A DNA stretch of 64,000 nt, taken from contig CALLKK010000018.1 of NCBI GenBank assembly GCA_938008435.1, forward strand, positions 248,001 to 312,000. The letters run 5' to 3'. The notes beneath the pieces were generated by a model. That model was not told where the DNA came from. It made no database searches and saw only the letters and a list, made by a program, of their open reading frames with translations. The stretch comes from an uncultured Steroidobacter sp. GTDB lineage: Bacteria > Pseudomonadota > Gammaproteobacteria > Steroidobacterales > Steroidobacteraceae. Below, piece by piece: positions 12,201-21,981 of the stretch; within the stretch, counting starts at the first letter, position 1, and each line of letters begins with the position of its first letter. The translations under genes were made by a program, and so were the position numbers.

Positions 12201-13091
12201 CGTCGCCTCGATCTCGAGCAGACCTTCCAGCCTCGCGACGAGCACCACGGCATCGCGCAGCTGCGGGCGAGCTTCGATGCGCACTTCTTGTTGCGCTGGT
12301 GCCGCTGCTTCGCTGCCATCCTCGTCTGTATCGGATTGAGCTACGCCATCCGTTCCTGCGCGACGCCGGCGCATGAGGTCGCGATAGAGCTGCTCGGTGG
12401 CAGGCTCGGGAGCGATGTCGAGCTCGCGGCGCAGCGCGTCCTTGCAGATGCGATATTGTCGGAGCGCCTCTGCATACGCGCCGCGACGGGCATGCAGCTC
12501 CATCATGGTGCGATGCGCGCTTTCATTGAGCGGCTCGAGCGCGAGCAGCTTGGCGCACGCTCGGCTGGCGGCGTCGATATCTCGATTGGCAATGCATAGC
12601 TGCGTCAGCGCTGCGAGCGCTTCGCTGGCCTGACGGCGGAGCTCGCGCCGCTCATTGGCAAGCCATTCCTCGAATGCGCCGGAGCGCGCATCGAAACCGT
12701 CGAGGAGATCGCCGCGATAGGCCTCGGCAGCTTCTTGCAGCGCGGCTTTTGTCGCTGCCCGTAACGCGTGCCGGAAGCGCTCGACGTCGCACGCAACGCG
12801 CTCGCGATCGAGACCGATGCTGTCGCTCGTCGTGACGAGCACACTTCGGCAGTCTGCCGGCAAGGCTTTGCGCAGCGCGACGATGGCTTGACGCAAGCTC
12901 GTGCGTACCAGCTCCTCGTCCGCTTCTTCCCACAGCAGCGTCGCCAGGCGATCGCGCCCGTGCGACTCGCCGGGCCGCAGCGCCAGATAGGCAAGCAGCG
13001 CCCGGCTCTTGCGCGACGTGATCTTGATTTCGCACTCGTGCGCATCGAGGACTCTCAGAGACCCCAAGAGTTGGAGCGTCAGTTGCGTCAT
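9234..13091 (-). CDS. Large regulator: BTAD domain, degenerate cyclase domain, P-loop ATPase, TPR repeats
   Basis: The protein is about 1285 residues from the ATG at 13091; the frame is open further upstream with no better start. Modules in order are: a winged-helix plus bacterial transcriptional activation domain (about 5-240, as in SARP and AfsR-like regulators); a class III nucleotide cyclase homology domain (about 280-450); a P-loop NTPase with Walker A GEAGIGKS at 486-493 and Walker B LLLIVED ending near 618; and a long helical TPR tail. In the cyclase domain both metal-binding aspartates appear replaced (Arg287 in VLVARLEGL, Ser331 in RRVGSNVLAVFG), so it is probably a dead sensor domain. 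The ligand and targets are unknown. The gene is divergent from a TPR gene that it may control. Confidence 0.85.
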   Translation of the reverse strand: MTQLTLQLLGSLRVLDAHECEIKITSRKSRALLAYLALRPGESHGRDRLATLLWEEADEELVRTSLRQAIVALRKALPADCRSVLVTTSDSIGLDRERVACDVERFRHALRAATKAALQEAAEAYRGDLLDGFDARSGAFEEWLANERRELRRQASEALAALTQLCIANRDIDAASRACAKLLALEPLNESAHRTMMELHARRGAYAEALRQYRICKDALRRELDIAPEPATEQLYRDLMRRRRAGTDGVAQSDTDEDGSEAAAPAQQEVRIEARPQLRDAVVLVARLEGLLEIEATLDPEDALTLTNAFQERVHAVVKEFGGTTDRRVGSNVLAVFGVPNAYGNEAECAVRAALMLKESVRHEPWPVAAPLSLQIGIANGQVLPAAALFPLSGRPTHLAHTLASRAQNGEILISDELRQALGERVSCTRVEADDLACTAWSLERLRAAREGALPFVGRRPELAMVLAALDRCRTSRHGRSIVVRGEAGIGKSRLVEAVANAALERGVEVHRAQIFDFGQSPGRGPITTLALGLMGADLGATNLQRSAAVQRVLAARGGSVDQAIFLSDLIDAPLDRELAALEAAMDPATRQRGRALALSQLIEWAAQRAPLLLIVEDVHWADADELARLGEIAATVANCPILFIMTTRPEGDPIGSTWRARARGCPVTTLDLAPLAHDEAEELAAFYPELPAETVAACIERAEGYPLFLDQLLRAAQAGSDALPGSVRTLVLARADRLPDLDHRALQAAAVLGQESCTAALRHMIGDAQYEPTVLIDHGFVRHDGARLQFAHALFRDAIYESILKSHRRELHRTAAAWLEERDLALHAEHLAAAQDEGAAAAYARAARAEQQALRFERALVLAQKAAALTREAALLSSTSALVGELLLQLGRTHDALTAYRESLDFAVDPAGRGRAWFGIASALRILDRHEEALDALDRAETQWHDSVDARTHAQIDTLRGNLLFPLGRFDACLAAHEQAYRHALAANSPLEVARALGGLGDAYYQRGQIITARRHFAQCVQEARANNLAGVLLANLPMLAITETYYGTPNAGREYLKEALDLARRIGDTRNEMVVSVCFCEGFLLQAQYEDARALATRALDLARQLGARRFQAECSGILSGAALGLGERETALQLAQEGVQISRETGMSYCGPVLLSLVARTTTNAAERAKALAEGESLLAAGCVSHCYFNFYLHAIEVSLQQSNWSEARRYADALEAYTAAEPLPFTTLLIQRARLLADHGEGIDIAATRAGLETLREDWMRMNARASLSAIDATLAQVAAA

Positions 13092-13305
13092 GACAGGCCG
13101 TTCCTCGGGAGTCCCTGATAGCCGCATCGCGCTTGCTTGTCGTCGGCCTGTATCGGTTCCATGCCTTGGATGAGACGGGAGCAGTGAAAGGACTGCCGCA
13201 AATTGACTTGTCGACGCTTGGGCAAGCGGCGCGGCTGCCTCGAGGTCGAGCGATTCACGTATTTTCACGGCTTGAGGCACTTTGTCATCACGCAGAGGGC
13301 CTAAA

Positions 13306-13348
13306 ACATGAGCCTCGAAGGAAGTCACTAGCGAGGAGAGGCTCATGT
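13306..13348 (+). promoter_or_regulatory. Inverted repeat enclosing the ribosome-binding site and start codon
   Basis: ACATGAGCCTC at 13306-13316 is perfectly complementary to GAGGCTCATGT at 13338-13348. The downstream arm contains part of the AGGAGAGG ribosome-binding site (13334-13341) and the ATG at 13345. In RNA this 11-bp hairpin with a 21-nt loop would mask translation start. As DNA it could be an operator for the divergent pair of genes. Confidence 0.55.
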
Positions 13349-14732
13349 CCCTATTCGACTGTCGCGGCGTGCCCGCGTCGACGGCGAACGTCCGCGCCCT
13401 ACAAGCGTGCGAGCAAGCTGTTGAGTTGACAGCGAGTTACTTTCTGGATCCGCTGGCGGTCATTCAGGAGGTGCTCGATGAGGAGCCGTATTGTGCCGCA
13501 GCGCACTGTGTGCGCGCAGGCCTTGCAGTCACGGCGACCGACAAGTCCTGGTGCCGATGATCAAGGAGAGCGTCGAGGCCATCGAAAGCCTCGGTCGCCG
13601 AGCGAACGACCGCGAACGGGCGCATGCTGCGGCTGCGCGAGCGTGGCTCGAAGGCGATTTTGCAGGCTCGGTGCGGCGCTATGGCGACATTCTCTTGGAC
13701 TATCCGCACGACCTGTTGGCCCTTCAGGTCGCTCATCTCGGCGATTTCTATCTCGGCGCGTCCACGATGCTGCGCGACCGTGTCGCGCAGGTCGAGCCGC
13801 TCTGGGACGCGAGCATTCCGGGCTACAACTACGTGCTCGGCATGTATGCGTTCGGTTTGGAAGAGACCGGCGCGTACTCGCGCGCGGAGGATGCCGGCCG
13901 TCGAGCGGTCGAGCTTAACCCGAAGGATCCGTGGGCGGTGCATGCCGTCGCGCACGTGATGGCAATGCAGGGGCGAGTGCGCGAAGGCATCGACTGGCTC
14001 ACCTCGCGCGCAGTCGACTGGGCGCCGGACAACGCGTTCGCTTTTCACAATTGGTGGCATCTTGCGCTCTATTACCTCGACATCGACGACATCTCGCAGG
14101 TGCTGTCGCTGTACGACACTAGGATTCGCCCGGTGCAGTCGCAGGTGCCGCTCGAGATGATCGACGCATCGGGAATGCTCTGGCGGCTGCATCTGCGCGG
14201 AATCGACCTCGGTGCGCGCTGGCAGGCATTGGCGCAAGCGTGGGAAGCGTCGGCCGAAGGCGGCTACTACGCGTTCAACGATGTGCACGCGCTCATGGCG
14301 TACTTGGGCGCGCAACGGTCCGATCTCGTCAACAAGACGCTCGGCGCGATGGAGTCCAGCGCAATCGGCACGAATACGAACGCCATGATGACGCGCGAGG
14401 TGGGATTGCCCATGGCCCATGCACTCGTCTCGTTCGCGCACGAGCAATACGCCGAATGTGTGGATCTGTTGCTGCCGATCCGCACGATCGCGCATCGTTT
14501 CGGCGGCAGCAATGCGCAGCGCGATCTCATCCATCTGACTCTGGTCGAAGCTGCGCTACGTGCCGGAAAGACGAAGCTCGCGCGAGCCCTCGTCTCCGAA
14601 CGCGTGCAGCTCAAGCCGGCCAGTCCATTCAACTGGCAGCTGAAGGCACGCGTGTGGGAACAGGCGGGCGAACGCGAGCGCGCCGCACGCGCGCGAGAGA
14701 GGGCGGAGGCTAGGCGTAAAGCTGTGGCTTGA
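13345..14732 (+). pseudogene. TTC38-like tetratricopeptide protein gene, frameshifted
   Basis: The 5' part (13345-13560) starts at an ATG with a strong AGGAGAGG and ends at TGA 13558, encoding the N-terminus with FLDPLAVIQEVLDEEP and AAHCVRAGLAVTATDKS. The rest, beginning LVPMIKES, continues in another frame from about 13548 to 14732. Joined, they give about 462 residues, the usual size of TTC38-like proteins of unknown function, with family segments RANDRERAHAAAARAWLEGDF and NAFAFHNWWHLALYYLD. A single-base loss near 13545-13548 explains the break. No slippery heptamer is present, so programmed frameshifting is unlikely. It could be a sequencing error or a true inactivation. If the second part is translated alone, it would start at 13491 or 13557. 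Confidence 0.8.
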
Positions 14733-14759
14733 TGCGTGGCTTTGAGCAAGGAGGACGTG

Positions 14760-14832
14760 GTGCGTCACGGAGGACGCATCGCGTCAAGGCACGCGCTTCG
14801 CGTCACGGAAGGACCCTTAGTGTCAAGGGAGT
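14760..14832 (+). repeat. GCGTCA-type degenerate repeats in convergent spacer
   Basis: Units of the form GCGTCACGGAGGAC (near 14762), GCGTCAAGGC (near 14780), GCGCTTCGCGTCACGGAAGG (14793) and GTGTCAAGGGAG (near 14821) occur between the TPR gene and zapE. They resemble the units at 7506-7635 and likewise precede a heptad tract. Confidence 0.45.
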
Positions 14833-14850
14833 GTGCGATTTTCTGAGATC

Positions 14851-14901
14851 GTAGCCCGTAGCCTGCTCTGGCCAGCGCCCAGAGCCCGGCGCCCTAGGGC
14901 T
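14851..14901 (-). repeat. Heptanucleotide tract of mixed classes overlapping the zapE stop
   Basis: GTAGCCC (14851), GTAGCCT (14858), then AGCGCCC (14874), AGAGCCC (14881), GGCGCCC (14888) and TAGGGCT (14895). The CTA at 14894-14896 inside the tract is the zapE stop codon read on the minus strand. Both sequence classes of the family occur here side by side. Confidence 0.65.
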
Positions 14902-16006
14902 TATGCTCTCTCGCCAAGTACGCCTGCGATTGCATCTCGATGAGCCGGCTCGTCGTGCGTTCGAACTCGAACGTGAGCTTGCTGCCGCGGTAGAGGGTTT
15001 GGATGGGGGCGGCGGCCGATACGACGAGCTTGACGGCGCGGTCGTAGAACTCATCGACGAGCGTGATGAAGCGGCGTGCTTGGTTCTCGAGCTCGGGCGT
15101 GAGGATCGGCACGTCGCTCACGAATACCGTGTGGTAGCAGCGAGCAAGCTCGATGTAGTCGGCTTGGCTGCGCGGTCCGTCGCAGAGCTCCTTGAACGTA
15201 AACCAGATGACGTCGTCGGCTTGCTTGCGCACGTGCACGCGGCGGTGATTGAGCTCGAGCGTCGTGCCGTCGCGGCCGGCGTGCCCGGCGATCTCGACGA
15301 AGAGTCGCTCCATCTCGCGCTCGTGGTCATTTGCGTGCGAGTCGAACCATGTCGTCGCGCGCTCGAGCATGCGCAAGCGATAGTCCGTGCCCGAGGCCAT
15401 GTGGATGACTTCGGTGTGCGCCTTGATGAGCTCGATCGCCGGCAGGAAGCGTGCGCGTTGCAGGCCGTCTTTGTAGAGATCGTCCGGCGGGACGTTCGAT
15501 GTCGCAACGAGCGTTACGCCGCGCGCGAAGAGCGCGCGAAAGAGGTTGCCCAGCAGCATCGCATCGGCGATATCCGCGACGAAGAGCTCATCGAAGCAGA
15601 GCACGCGAGCGTGCGCTGCGATTCGGTCGGCAACCAGCTCGAGCGGATCGGCCGAGTCTGGATGCTTCTTCAGCTCCTCGTGGATCGCCTGCATGAAGCG
15701 GTGGAAGTGGCTGCGTTGCTTGTTCTTGAAGGGCAGGCTGTGAAAGAAGAGATCCATGAGCCACGTCTTGCCGCGGCCCACGCCGCCCCAGATGTACAGC
15801 CCGCGCTGCGGCTCGTGCGCGCGCTTGCGCGATAAGAGTCCCTTGAGCAATCCGGTCTTCGGTGCCGGCGCGAGCAGACGCTCGCGCAGCGCATCCAGCG
15901 CGGCGACGATGCCTTCCTGCGCAGGATCGGCTTGATAGCCGAGCCGTGCGCACTCGGCACGATAGAGCGCCGCAACCGAATTGCTGGAAGAGAGATGCGT
16001 GGCCAA
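14894..16006 (-). CDS. zapE: AFG1-like ATPase, cell division protein ZapE
   Basis: This is a 370-residue AFG1-family P-loop ATPase. Walker A is GGVGRGKT at residues 74-81, followed by the family stretch WLMDLFFHSLPF and FHRFMQ. Walker B is VLCFDELFV around 135-143, and VATSNVPPDDLYKDGLQRARFLP is the sensor region. In E. coli ZapE acts at the division ring; the mitochondrial homologue helps turn over respiratory subunits. The gene is 30 bp downstream of the ETF-QO gene, so cotranscription is likely. Its stop codon lies within a heptad repeat tract. Confidence 0.93.
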   Translation of the reverse strand: MATHLSSSNSVAALYRAECARLGYQADPAQEGIVAALDALRERLLAPAPKTGLLKGLLSRKRAHEPQRGLYIWGGVGRGKTWLMDLFFHSLPFKNKQRSHFHRFMQAIHEELKKHPDSADPLELVADRIAAHARVLCFDELFVADIADAMLLGNLFRALFARGVTLVATSNVPPDDLYKDGLQRARFLPAIELIKAHTEVIHMASGTDYRLRMLERATTWFDSHANDHEREMERLFVEIAGHAGRDGTTLELNHRRVHVRKQADDVIWFTFKELCDGPRSQADYIELARCYHTVFVSDVPILTPELENQARRFITLVDEFYDRAVKLVVSAAAPIQTLYRGSKLTFEFERTTSRLIEMQSQAYLAREHKP

Positions 16007-16036
16007 GTTCGCTCGCGTCCGCGCGCAAGATGCGCG

Positions 16037-17647
16037 TCAAAGATTCTGATAGTTCGGACCGGAGCCGCCTTCCGGCGTCGTCCACGTGATGATCTCGTAA
16101 GGATCCTTGATGTCGCAGGCTTTGCAATGCACGCAGTTCGCCGCATTGATCTGCAGGCGTCGTCCGCCTTGCGGATCTTCGACCATCTCGTAGACGCCTG
16201 CGGGACAGAACCGCTCGCACGGATTGCCGTACTCCTTGGTGCAGCGGTCGACGCAGATCGAGGGGTCGCGCACGATCAAGTGCACGGGCTGGGATTCATC
16301 GTGCACGTTGCCGGCGAAGAACACCGAGGCGAGCCGGTCGCGGGGCGGGAGAGTCCGCGCCGTCCAGCCGCGATCCGGCGAGACGTATTCGTCGAGCTTG
16401 GCAAGCGCGCTCCAGTCGGCGCGATTGCGCAGCGTCCAGGGCGTCTTGCCCTTGAGCAGCGCTTCGAGACCGGCGTTGAGCATCGCGACGTACAAGCCTT
16501 GCTTGAAGCCTGGCTTGAAATTGCGGACCTCGCGCAGCTCGCGATGACCTTCCGAAGCGCGCCAGCGCGCATCGAAGCCGGTACTCTCGCCGCGTTCCGC
16601 CAGGTGCTCGCCGGCGAGCGTGCCCGAGCGAATCGCCTGGTGAATGCCCTTGATCTTGAAGACATTGAGCGTGCCGGCCGCATCGCCGATCAGCATTGCG
16701 CCCGGCATCTCGAGCTTCGGCAGCGATTGATAGCCGCCTGCCGCAATCGTGCGCGCACCGGCGGCGAGGATTTCGCCGCCTTCGAGCAGCGGCTTGATGC
16801 GCGGATGATGCTTGAACTGCTGAAACGCTTCGAACGGGTGCAGGCGCGGATCGCGATAGTCGAGTCCCACGACGTAGCCGACGTACACGCGATCGTCGGG
16901 CAGGTGATAGAGGAAGCTGCCGCCGTAAGTGCGCGAATCGAGCGGCCAGCCGAACGAGTGCTCGATGCGTCCCGGCTGCACGCGCCCGGGCGGAAGCTGC
17001 CACAGCTCCTTGAAGCCGAGCCCAAAGGTCGGCGGATCGACGCCGTCGCGTAGGTTGAAGCGTTGCAGAAGCTGCTTGGTGATCGAGCCGCGCGAACCTT
17101 CGGCAAGCACGGTCGTGCGCGCATGGATCTCGACGCCCGGCGTGTAGTTGGGACCGGGCGTGCGATCCTTGTTCAAACCCATGTCGCCGATGCGGATGCC
17201 CTTGACGCGCCCGTCCTCGATGAGCGCCTCGGCAGCTGCGAAGCCTGCGAACACATCCACGCCGAGATTTTCCGCCTGCTGCGCGAGCCAAGGCGTGAGC
17301 TGTCCGAGCGAGATGATGAAATTGCCCGCGTTATGCAGCGGCGTGAGTTTGACCGCCCAATCGGGCAGCTTGAACGAGCTCGTGCGCGTCATGAGCCGTA
17401 CGTCATCGACGAGCGCCGGCACCTTCATGCCCGGATACTCGTCGCGCCAATTCGGCAAGAGCCGATCGAGCGGACCCGGCTCGATCACGGCGCCGGAAAG
17501 CGAATGCGCACCGACGGCCGAGCCCTTTTCCAGCACGCAGACGCTGGTGTCGGGCTTGAGCTGCTTCAAACGGATCGCGCACGCCAGGCCGGCCGGTCCG
17601 GCGCCGACGATGACGACGTCGTATTCCATGACTTCGCGTTCAGTCAT
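16037..17647 (-). CDS. Electron transfer flavoprotein-ubiquinone oxidoreductase
   Basis: This 536-residue membrane-associated enzyme passes electrons from ETF to quinone. It has an N-terminal FAD-binding GAGPAGLA (15-22) and a C-terminal 4Fe-4S domain with C481, then C505, C508 and C511 in a CxxCxxC run. GLDYRDPRLHPFEAFQQFKHHP is typical of ETF-QO. The start may be 17647 or the in-frame ATG at 17629 (MEYDVVIVGAG). It lies after two SDR genes and the liuABC genes, so it is the likely electron outlet for LiuA and the other acyl-CoA dehydrogenase. A CTACAGC-type heptad lies just upstream of the start. Confidence 0.95.
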   Translation of the reverse strand: MTEREVMEYDVVIVGAGPAGLACAIRLKQLKPDTSVCVLEKGSAVGAHSLSGAVIEPGPLDRLLPNWRDEYPGMKVPALVDDVRLMTRTSSFKLPDWAVKLTPLHNAGNFIISLGQLTPWLAQQAENLGVDVFAGFAAAEALIEDGRVKGIRIGDMGLNKDRTPGPNYTPGVEIHARTTVLAEGSRGSITKQLLQRFNLRDGVDPPTFGLGFKELWQLPPGRVQPGRIEHSFGWPLDSRTYGGSFLYHLPDDRVYVGYVVGLDYRDPRLHPFEAFQQFKHHPRIKPLLEGGEILAAGARTIAAGGYQSLPKLEMPGAMLIGDAAGTLNVFKIKGIHQAIRSGTLAGEHLAERGESTGFDARWRASEGHRELREVRNFKPGFKQGLYVAMLNAGLEALLKGKTPWTLRNRADWSALAKLDEYVSPDRGWTARTLPPRDRLASVFFAGNVHDESQPVHLIVRDPSICVDRCTKEYGNPCERFCPAGVYEMVEDPQGGRRLQINAANCVHCKACDIKDPYEIITWTTPEGGSGPNYQNL

Positions 17648-17660
17648 GATGGTCTCGAGA

Positions 17661-17674
17661 GGCTGTAGGCTCTT
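17661..17674 (-). repeat. Short heptad pair before the ETF-QO start
   Basis: On the plus strand GGCTGTA (17661) and GGCTCTT (17668) are in register. On the coding strand this reads as CTACAGC-type sequence ending 13 nt before the start codon at 17647. The spacer also has a 7-bp hairpin at 17680-17697 (GCGCCGC, loop ATTC). Confidence 0.5.
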
Positions 17675-17829
17675 AGGTAGCGCCGCATTCGCGGCGCGTT
17701 GCTTGCGGTTCTCGCTAAAGTCTACCGCTTATAAGTCCAGTTCGGCGTGGACAGAGGCGGAAAATGTGCGCTGTGAGCACGAGGAGTGCTGTCGAGAAGC
17801 TCGCCGCGTCTTCTTCTCAGGCTACAGCC

Positions 17830-18597
17830 TCACCTCGGCGCCATTCGAATCGCGCCGTCGAGGCGGATGCATTCGCCGTTCAACATCACGTTCTCGCAGA
17901 GATGCGCGACGAGCGCGGCATATTCTTCAGGACGGCCGAGGCGGGGCGGGAATGGTACCTGCTTGCCGAGCGACTCCTGCGCCTCGCGCGGGAGCGACGC
18001 CATGAGGGGCGTGGCGAAGATGCCCGGCGCGATCGTCATTACCCGAATGCCGCTCGAGGCGAGGTCGCGTGCCATCGGCAAGGTCATGCCGACGATGCCG
18101 GCTTTCGATGCCGAGTAGGCGACTTGACCGATCTGACCGTCGAATGCGGCGACAGAAGCGGTCATCACGATCAGGCCGCGTTCACCCTCCGCGTTTGGCT
18201 CGTTCTTCTGCATCGCGGCTGCGGCCGCTTTGGCGACGAGCAGGGTGCCGACCAGATTGATCTCGACGACCTTGCGGAAGAAAGCGCCTGGCATCGGACC
18301 TTCCTTGTTCACGATGCGCCGCGGCCACGCGACGCCTGCGCAGTTCACCGCGAGATTGATCGTGCCCATCTCCGCGCGAGCTCGCTCGACTGCCGCATCG
18401 ACGGCCTGCTCGTCGGTGACGTCGACAGCATCGAATCGCGCATTGGCGCCGAGCCGCTCGACCGCTTGCTGACCCGCCGCTTGATTCACGTCGAAAAGCG
18501 TCACGCGCGCGCCCGCGGCGATGAGCCTTGCGGCCGTCGCGTAACCCAGCCCAGAAGCGCCGCCGGTGACGATGGCTCTGACTTCGCTCAGTTGCAT
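17830..18597 (-). CDS. Short-chain dehydrogenase, 3-hydroxyacyl-CoA dehydrogenase type II-like
   Basis: This 255-residue SDR has the cofactor loop TGGASGLG at 11-18, NCAG at 85-88, and catalytic Ser148, Tyr161 and Lys165 (YSASK). The region LVAKAAAAAMQKNEPNAEGERGLIVMTASVAAFDGQIGQ closely matches HSD10-type 3-hydroxyacyl-CoA dehydrogenases, which oxidise 3-hydroxy-2-methylbutyryl-CoA in isoleucine breakdown. Its place between liuC and ETF-QO supports a branched-chain acyl-CoA role, though substrate is inferred. It is 87 bp downstream of another SDR gene. Confidence 0.88.
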   Translation of the reverse strand: MQLSEVRAIVTGGASGLGYATAARLIAAGARVTLFDVNQAAGQQAVERLGANARFDAVDVTDEQAVDAAVERARAEMGTINLAVNCAGVAWPRRIVNKEGPMPGAFFRKVVEINLVGTLLVAKAAAAAMQKNEPNAEGERGLIVMTASVAAFDGQIGQVAYSASKAGIVGMTLPMARDLASSGIRVMTIAPGIFATPLMASLPREAQESLGKQVPFPPRLGRPEEYAALVAHLCENVMLNGECIRLDGAIRMAPR

Positions 18598-18684
18598 GGT
18601 TGCCTCGCTTGGCGATGTGACCTCGGCTCAAACACGCGACGAACCCCATCGGTTCGCGCGCCGGCGCGCCGCGAGACGCTGGGC

Positions 18685-19446
18685 TCAGAGGCGCTGACCG
18701 CCGTCGACCTCGATGACGCGCCCTGAGAAGTAATCGTTCTCGGCGATGAATACGGCTGCATGCGCGATTTCCGCGGGCTCGGCCATGCGCCGCAGCGGCA
18801 CGGATGAAATGGCGCGCTCGATCATTTCGGGTTTCATCGCTTCGAGAATGTCCGTGCGTGTGAATCCGGGCGCGATCGCGCCGGTGCGAATGCCGTAGCG
18901 CGCGAGCTCCTTGGCCCAGACCACCGTGAGCGCCGCGACGCCAGCCTTGGCTGCCGAGTAATTCGATTGGCCGATGTTGCCAGCGCGCGAGATGCTCGAG
19001 ATGTTGACGATAACGCCGCCGTGGCCGAGCTGAATCATGCGCTCGGCGGCTTCGCGTCCGCACAAGAACACGCCGGTGAGATTCACGTCGAGCACGGCCT
19101 GCCACTGCTCGAGCGACATCTTGCTGATGCATTTGCCGTCCTGGAATTTGACCAGCAGCGCATCGCGCGTGATGCCGGCGTTGTTGATCATCACGTCGAG
19201 GCGGCCGAAGTCGGCGACGACTCGATCCAACGCAGCGATCACGGCGCCTTCCTGCGTGACGTTGCAGATATAGGTGCGTGCTTGGCGGCCCTGGGCTTCG
19301 CAGAGGCGGCGGGTTTCATCGAGCGCTTCGGCATTGAGGTCGAGCAGCGCCAGATTGGCGCCGCGCTCGGCGAAGGCGAGCGCGGTGGCGCGACCGATGC
19401 CGCGGCCGGCGCCCGTGATCGTGACCAGCTTGTCGGTGAGGATCAT
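18685..19446 (-). CDS. Short-chain dehydrogenase/reductase, FabG-like
   Basis: This 253-residue classical SDR has TGAGRGIG at 11-18, NNAG at 88-91, catalytic Ser (150 or 151), Tyr163 and Lys167 (YSAAK), and a C-terminal EVDGGQRL. It resembles 3-oxoacyl-ACP or acetoacetyl-CoA reductases. An insertion with KFQDGKCISKMSLEQW around 100-115 is also seen in some acyl-CoA-linked SDRs. It lies in the same direction as liuABC, 100 bp after liuC, so a role on a CoA-bound hydroxy or keto acid is likely. The exact substrate cannot be assigned. Confidence 0.82.
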   Translation of the reverse strand: MILTDKLVTITGAGRGIGRATALAFAERGANLALLDLNAEALDETRRLCEAQGRQARTYICNVTQEGAVIAALDRVVADFGRLDVMINNAGITRDALLVKFQDGKCISKMSLEQWQAVLDVNLTGVFLCGREAAERMIQLGHGGVIVNISSISRAGNIGQSNYSAAKAGVAALTVVWAKELARYGIRTGAIAPGFTRTDILEAMKPEMIERAISSVPLRRMAEPAEIAHAAVFIAENDYFSGRVIEVDGGQRL

Positions 19447-19546
19447 GGAGTCGTGCAGGTCCGGAAGTATTAGGATGACGTCGCGATGCGGTCACGCGCG
19501 GCCATGACGCCGCTCGGTTGCGCTCGCAGAAGAGTCGACAGAATCG

Positions 19547-20341
19547 TTACTCCGATGTCTCGTTGCCTTTCATCCAGGCGGCCCGTCGCTTCTCGAGGAA
19601 CGCCGCAAAGCCTTCCTGCGCTTCTTCGCTCAAGCGAAGCCACGCCAGGAGCTCGGCGGTTCGATGTTCGAGTCGATCCCGGTCGCCCTCTGTTTCGACC
19701 ATCCTGATCAGGCGTTTAGCCTCGGCGAGCGCATGCGGCCCGCCCTGCAGCAGGGCGTCGATGTCGCGCTCGACGGCTTCATCCAGCTGCGATGGTGCGA
19801 CCGCTTCGTGCAGCAAGCCGATGGCGGCCGCCTGCGCGCCGTCGAAGGGCGCTGCCGTTAGGAAGAGCCGCCGTGCCTGACGCCCTCCGACCGCGCGGAT
19901 CACGTAAGGGGAGATCGTGGCGGGCACCAGCCCGAGGCGCACCTCGCTGAGCGCGAATTTTGCCGTAATCGTGCCGATCGCGATATCCGCAGCGGCGACG
20001 AGCCCGACGCCGCCGCCGAAGACATTGCCGTTCACGCGTGCGATCACCGGCCGAGTGACTTCGTCGAGCGCGCGCAGGCACCGCGCCAGCAAGCGTGCAT
20101 CTTCGAGGTTTTCGCGCTCTGAAGCGTGCAGGAGCGCGCGCATGGCGCCGATATCCGCCCCGGCGCAGAAGCTCTCGCCGACGCCCGTCAGCACGACGAC
20201 GCGTACCTGCGCATCGCGCTGCGCCGCGTGAAGTGCGTCCGCTAATGCCGCAATCAGCGGGGCGTCGAGCGCGTTGTGCTTCTCGGGTCGGTTCAGTGTC
20301 AGCGTGAGCACGCCGCGGGATGAAAGGGATGTTTGAAGCAT
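19547..20341 (-). CDS. liuC: Enoyl-CoA hydratase/isomerase family protein, likely methylglutaconyl-CoA hydratase
   Basis: This 264-residue crotonase-fold protein begins with LTLTLNRPEKHNALD and has the oxyanion-hole segments GESFCAGADIGAM and NGNVFGGGVGLVAAADIAI. It lies 32 bp after liuB, so by context it should hydrate 3-methylglutaconyl-CoA to HMG-CoA in leucine breakdown. Crotonase family members with other substrates look similar, so the specific call rests mainly on its neighbours. The next gene downstream is an SDR, not liuD as in the usual liuABCDE layout. Confidence 0.85.
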   Translation of the reverse strand: MLQTSLSSRGVLTLTLNRPEKHNALDAPLIAALADALHAAQRDAQVRVVVLTGVGESFCAGADIGAMRALLHASERENLEDARLLARCLRALDEVTRPVIARVNGNVFGGGVGLVAAADIAIGTITAKFALSEVRLGLVPATISPYVIRAVGGRQARRLFLTAAPFDGAQAAAIGLLHEAVAPSQLDEAVERDIDALLQGGPHALAEAKRLIRMVETEGDRDRLEHRTAELLAWLRLSEEAQEGFAAFLEKRRAAWMKGNETSE

Positions 20342-20373
20342 GGTGACTCGCTCATCTCAGATGGTCTCGAACG

Positions 20374-21977
<1,604 letters not shown>

Positions 21978-21981
<4 letters not shown>

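Noticed and set aside
13540..13560. Programmed -1 frameshift in the TPR gene
   Set aside because: The join region lacks an X-XXY-YYZ slippery heptamer and a clear downstream stimulator, and TTC38-like proteins are not known to use recoding.
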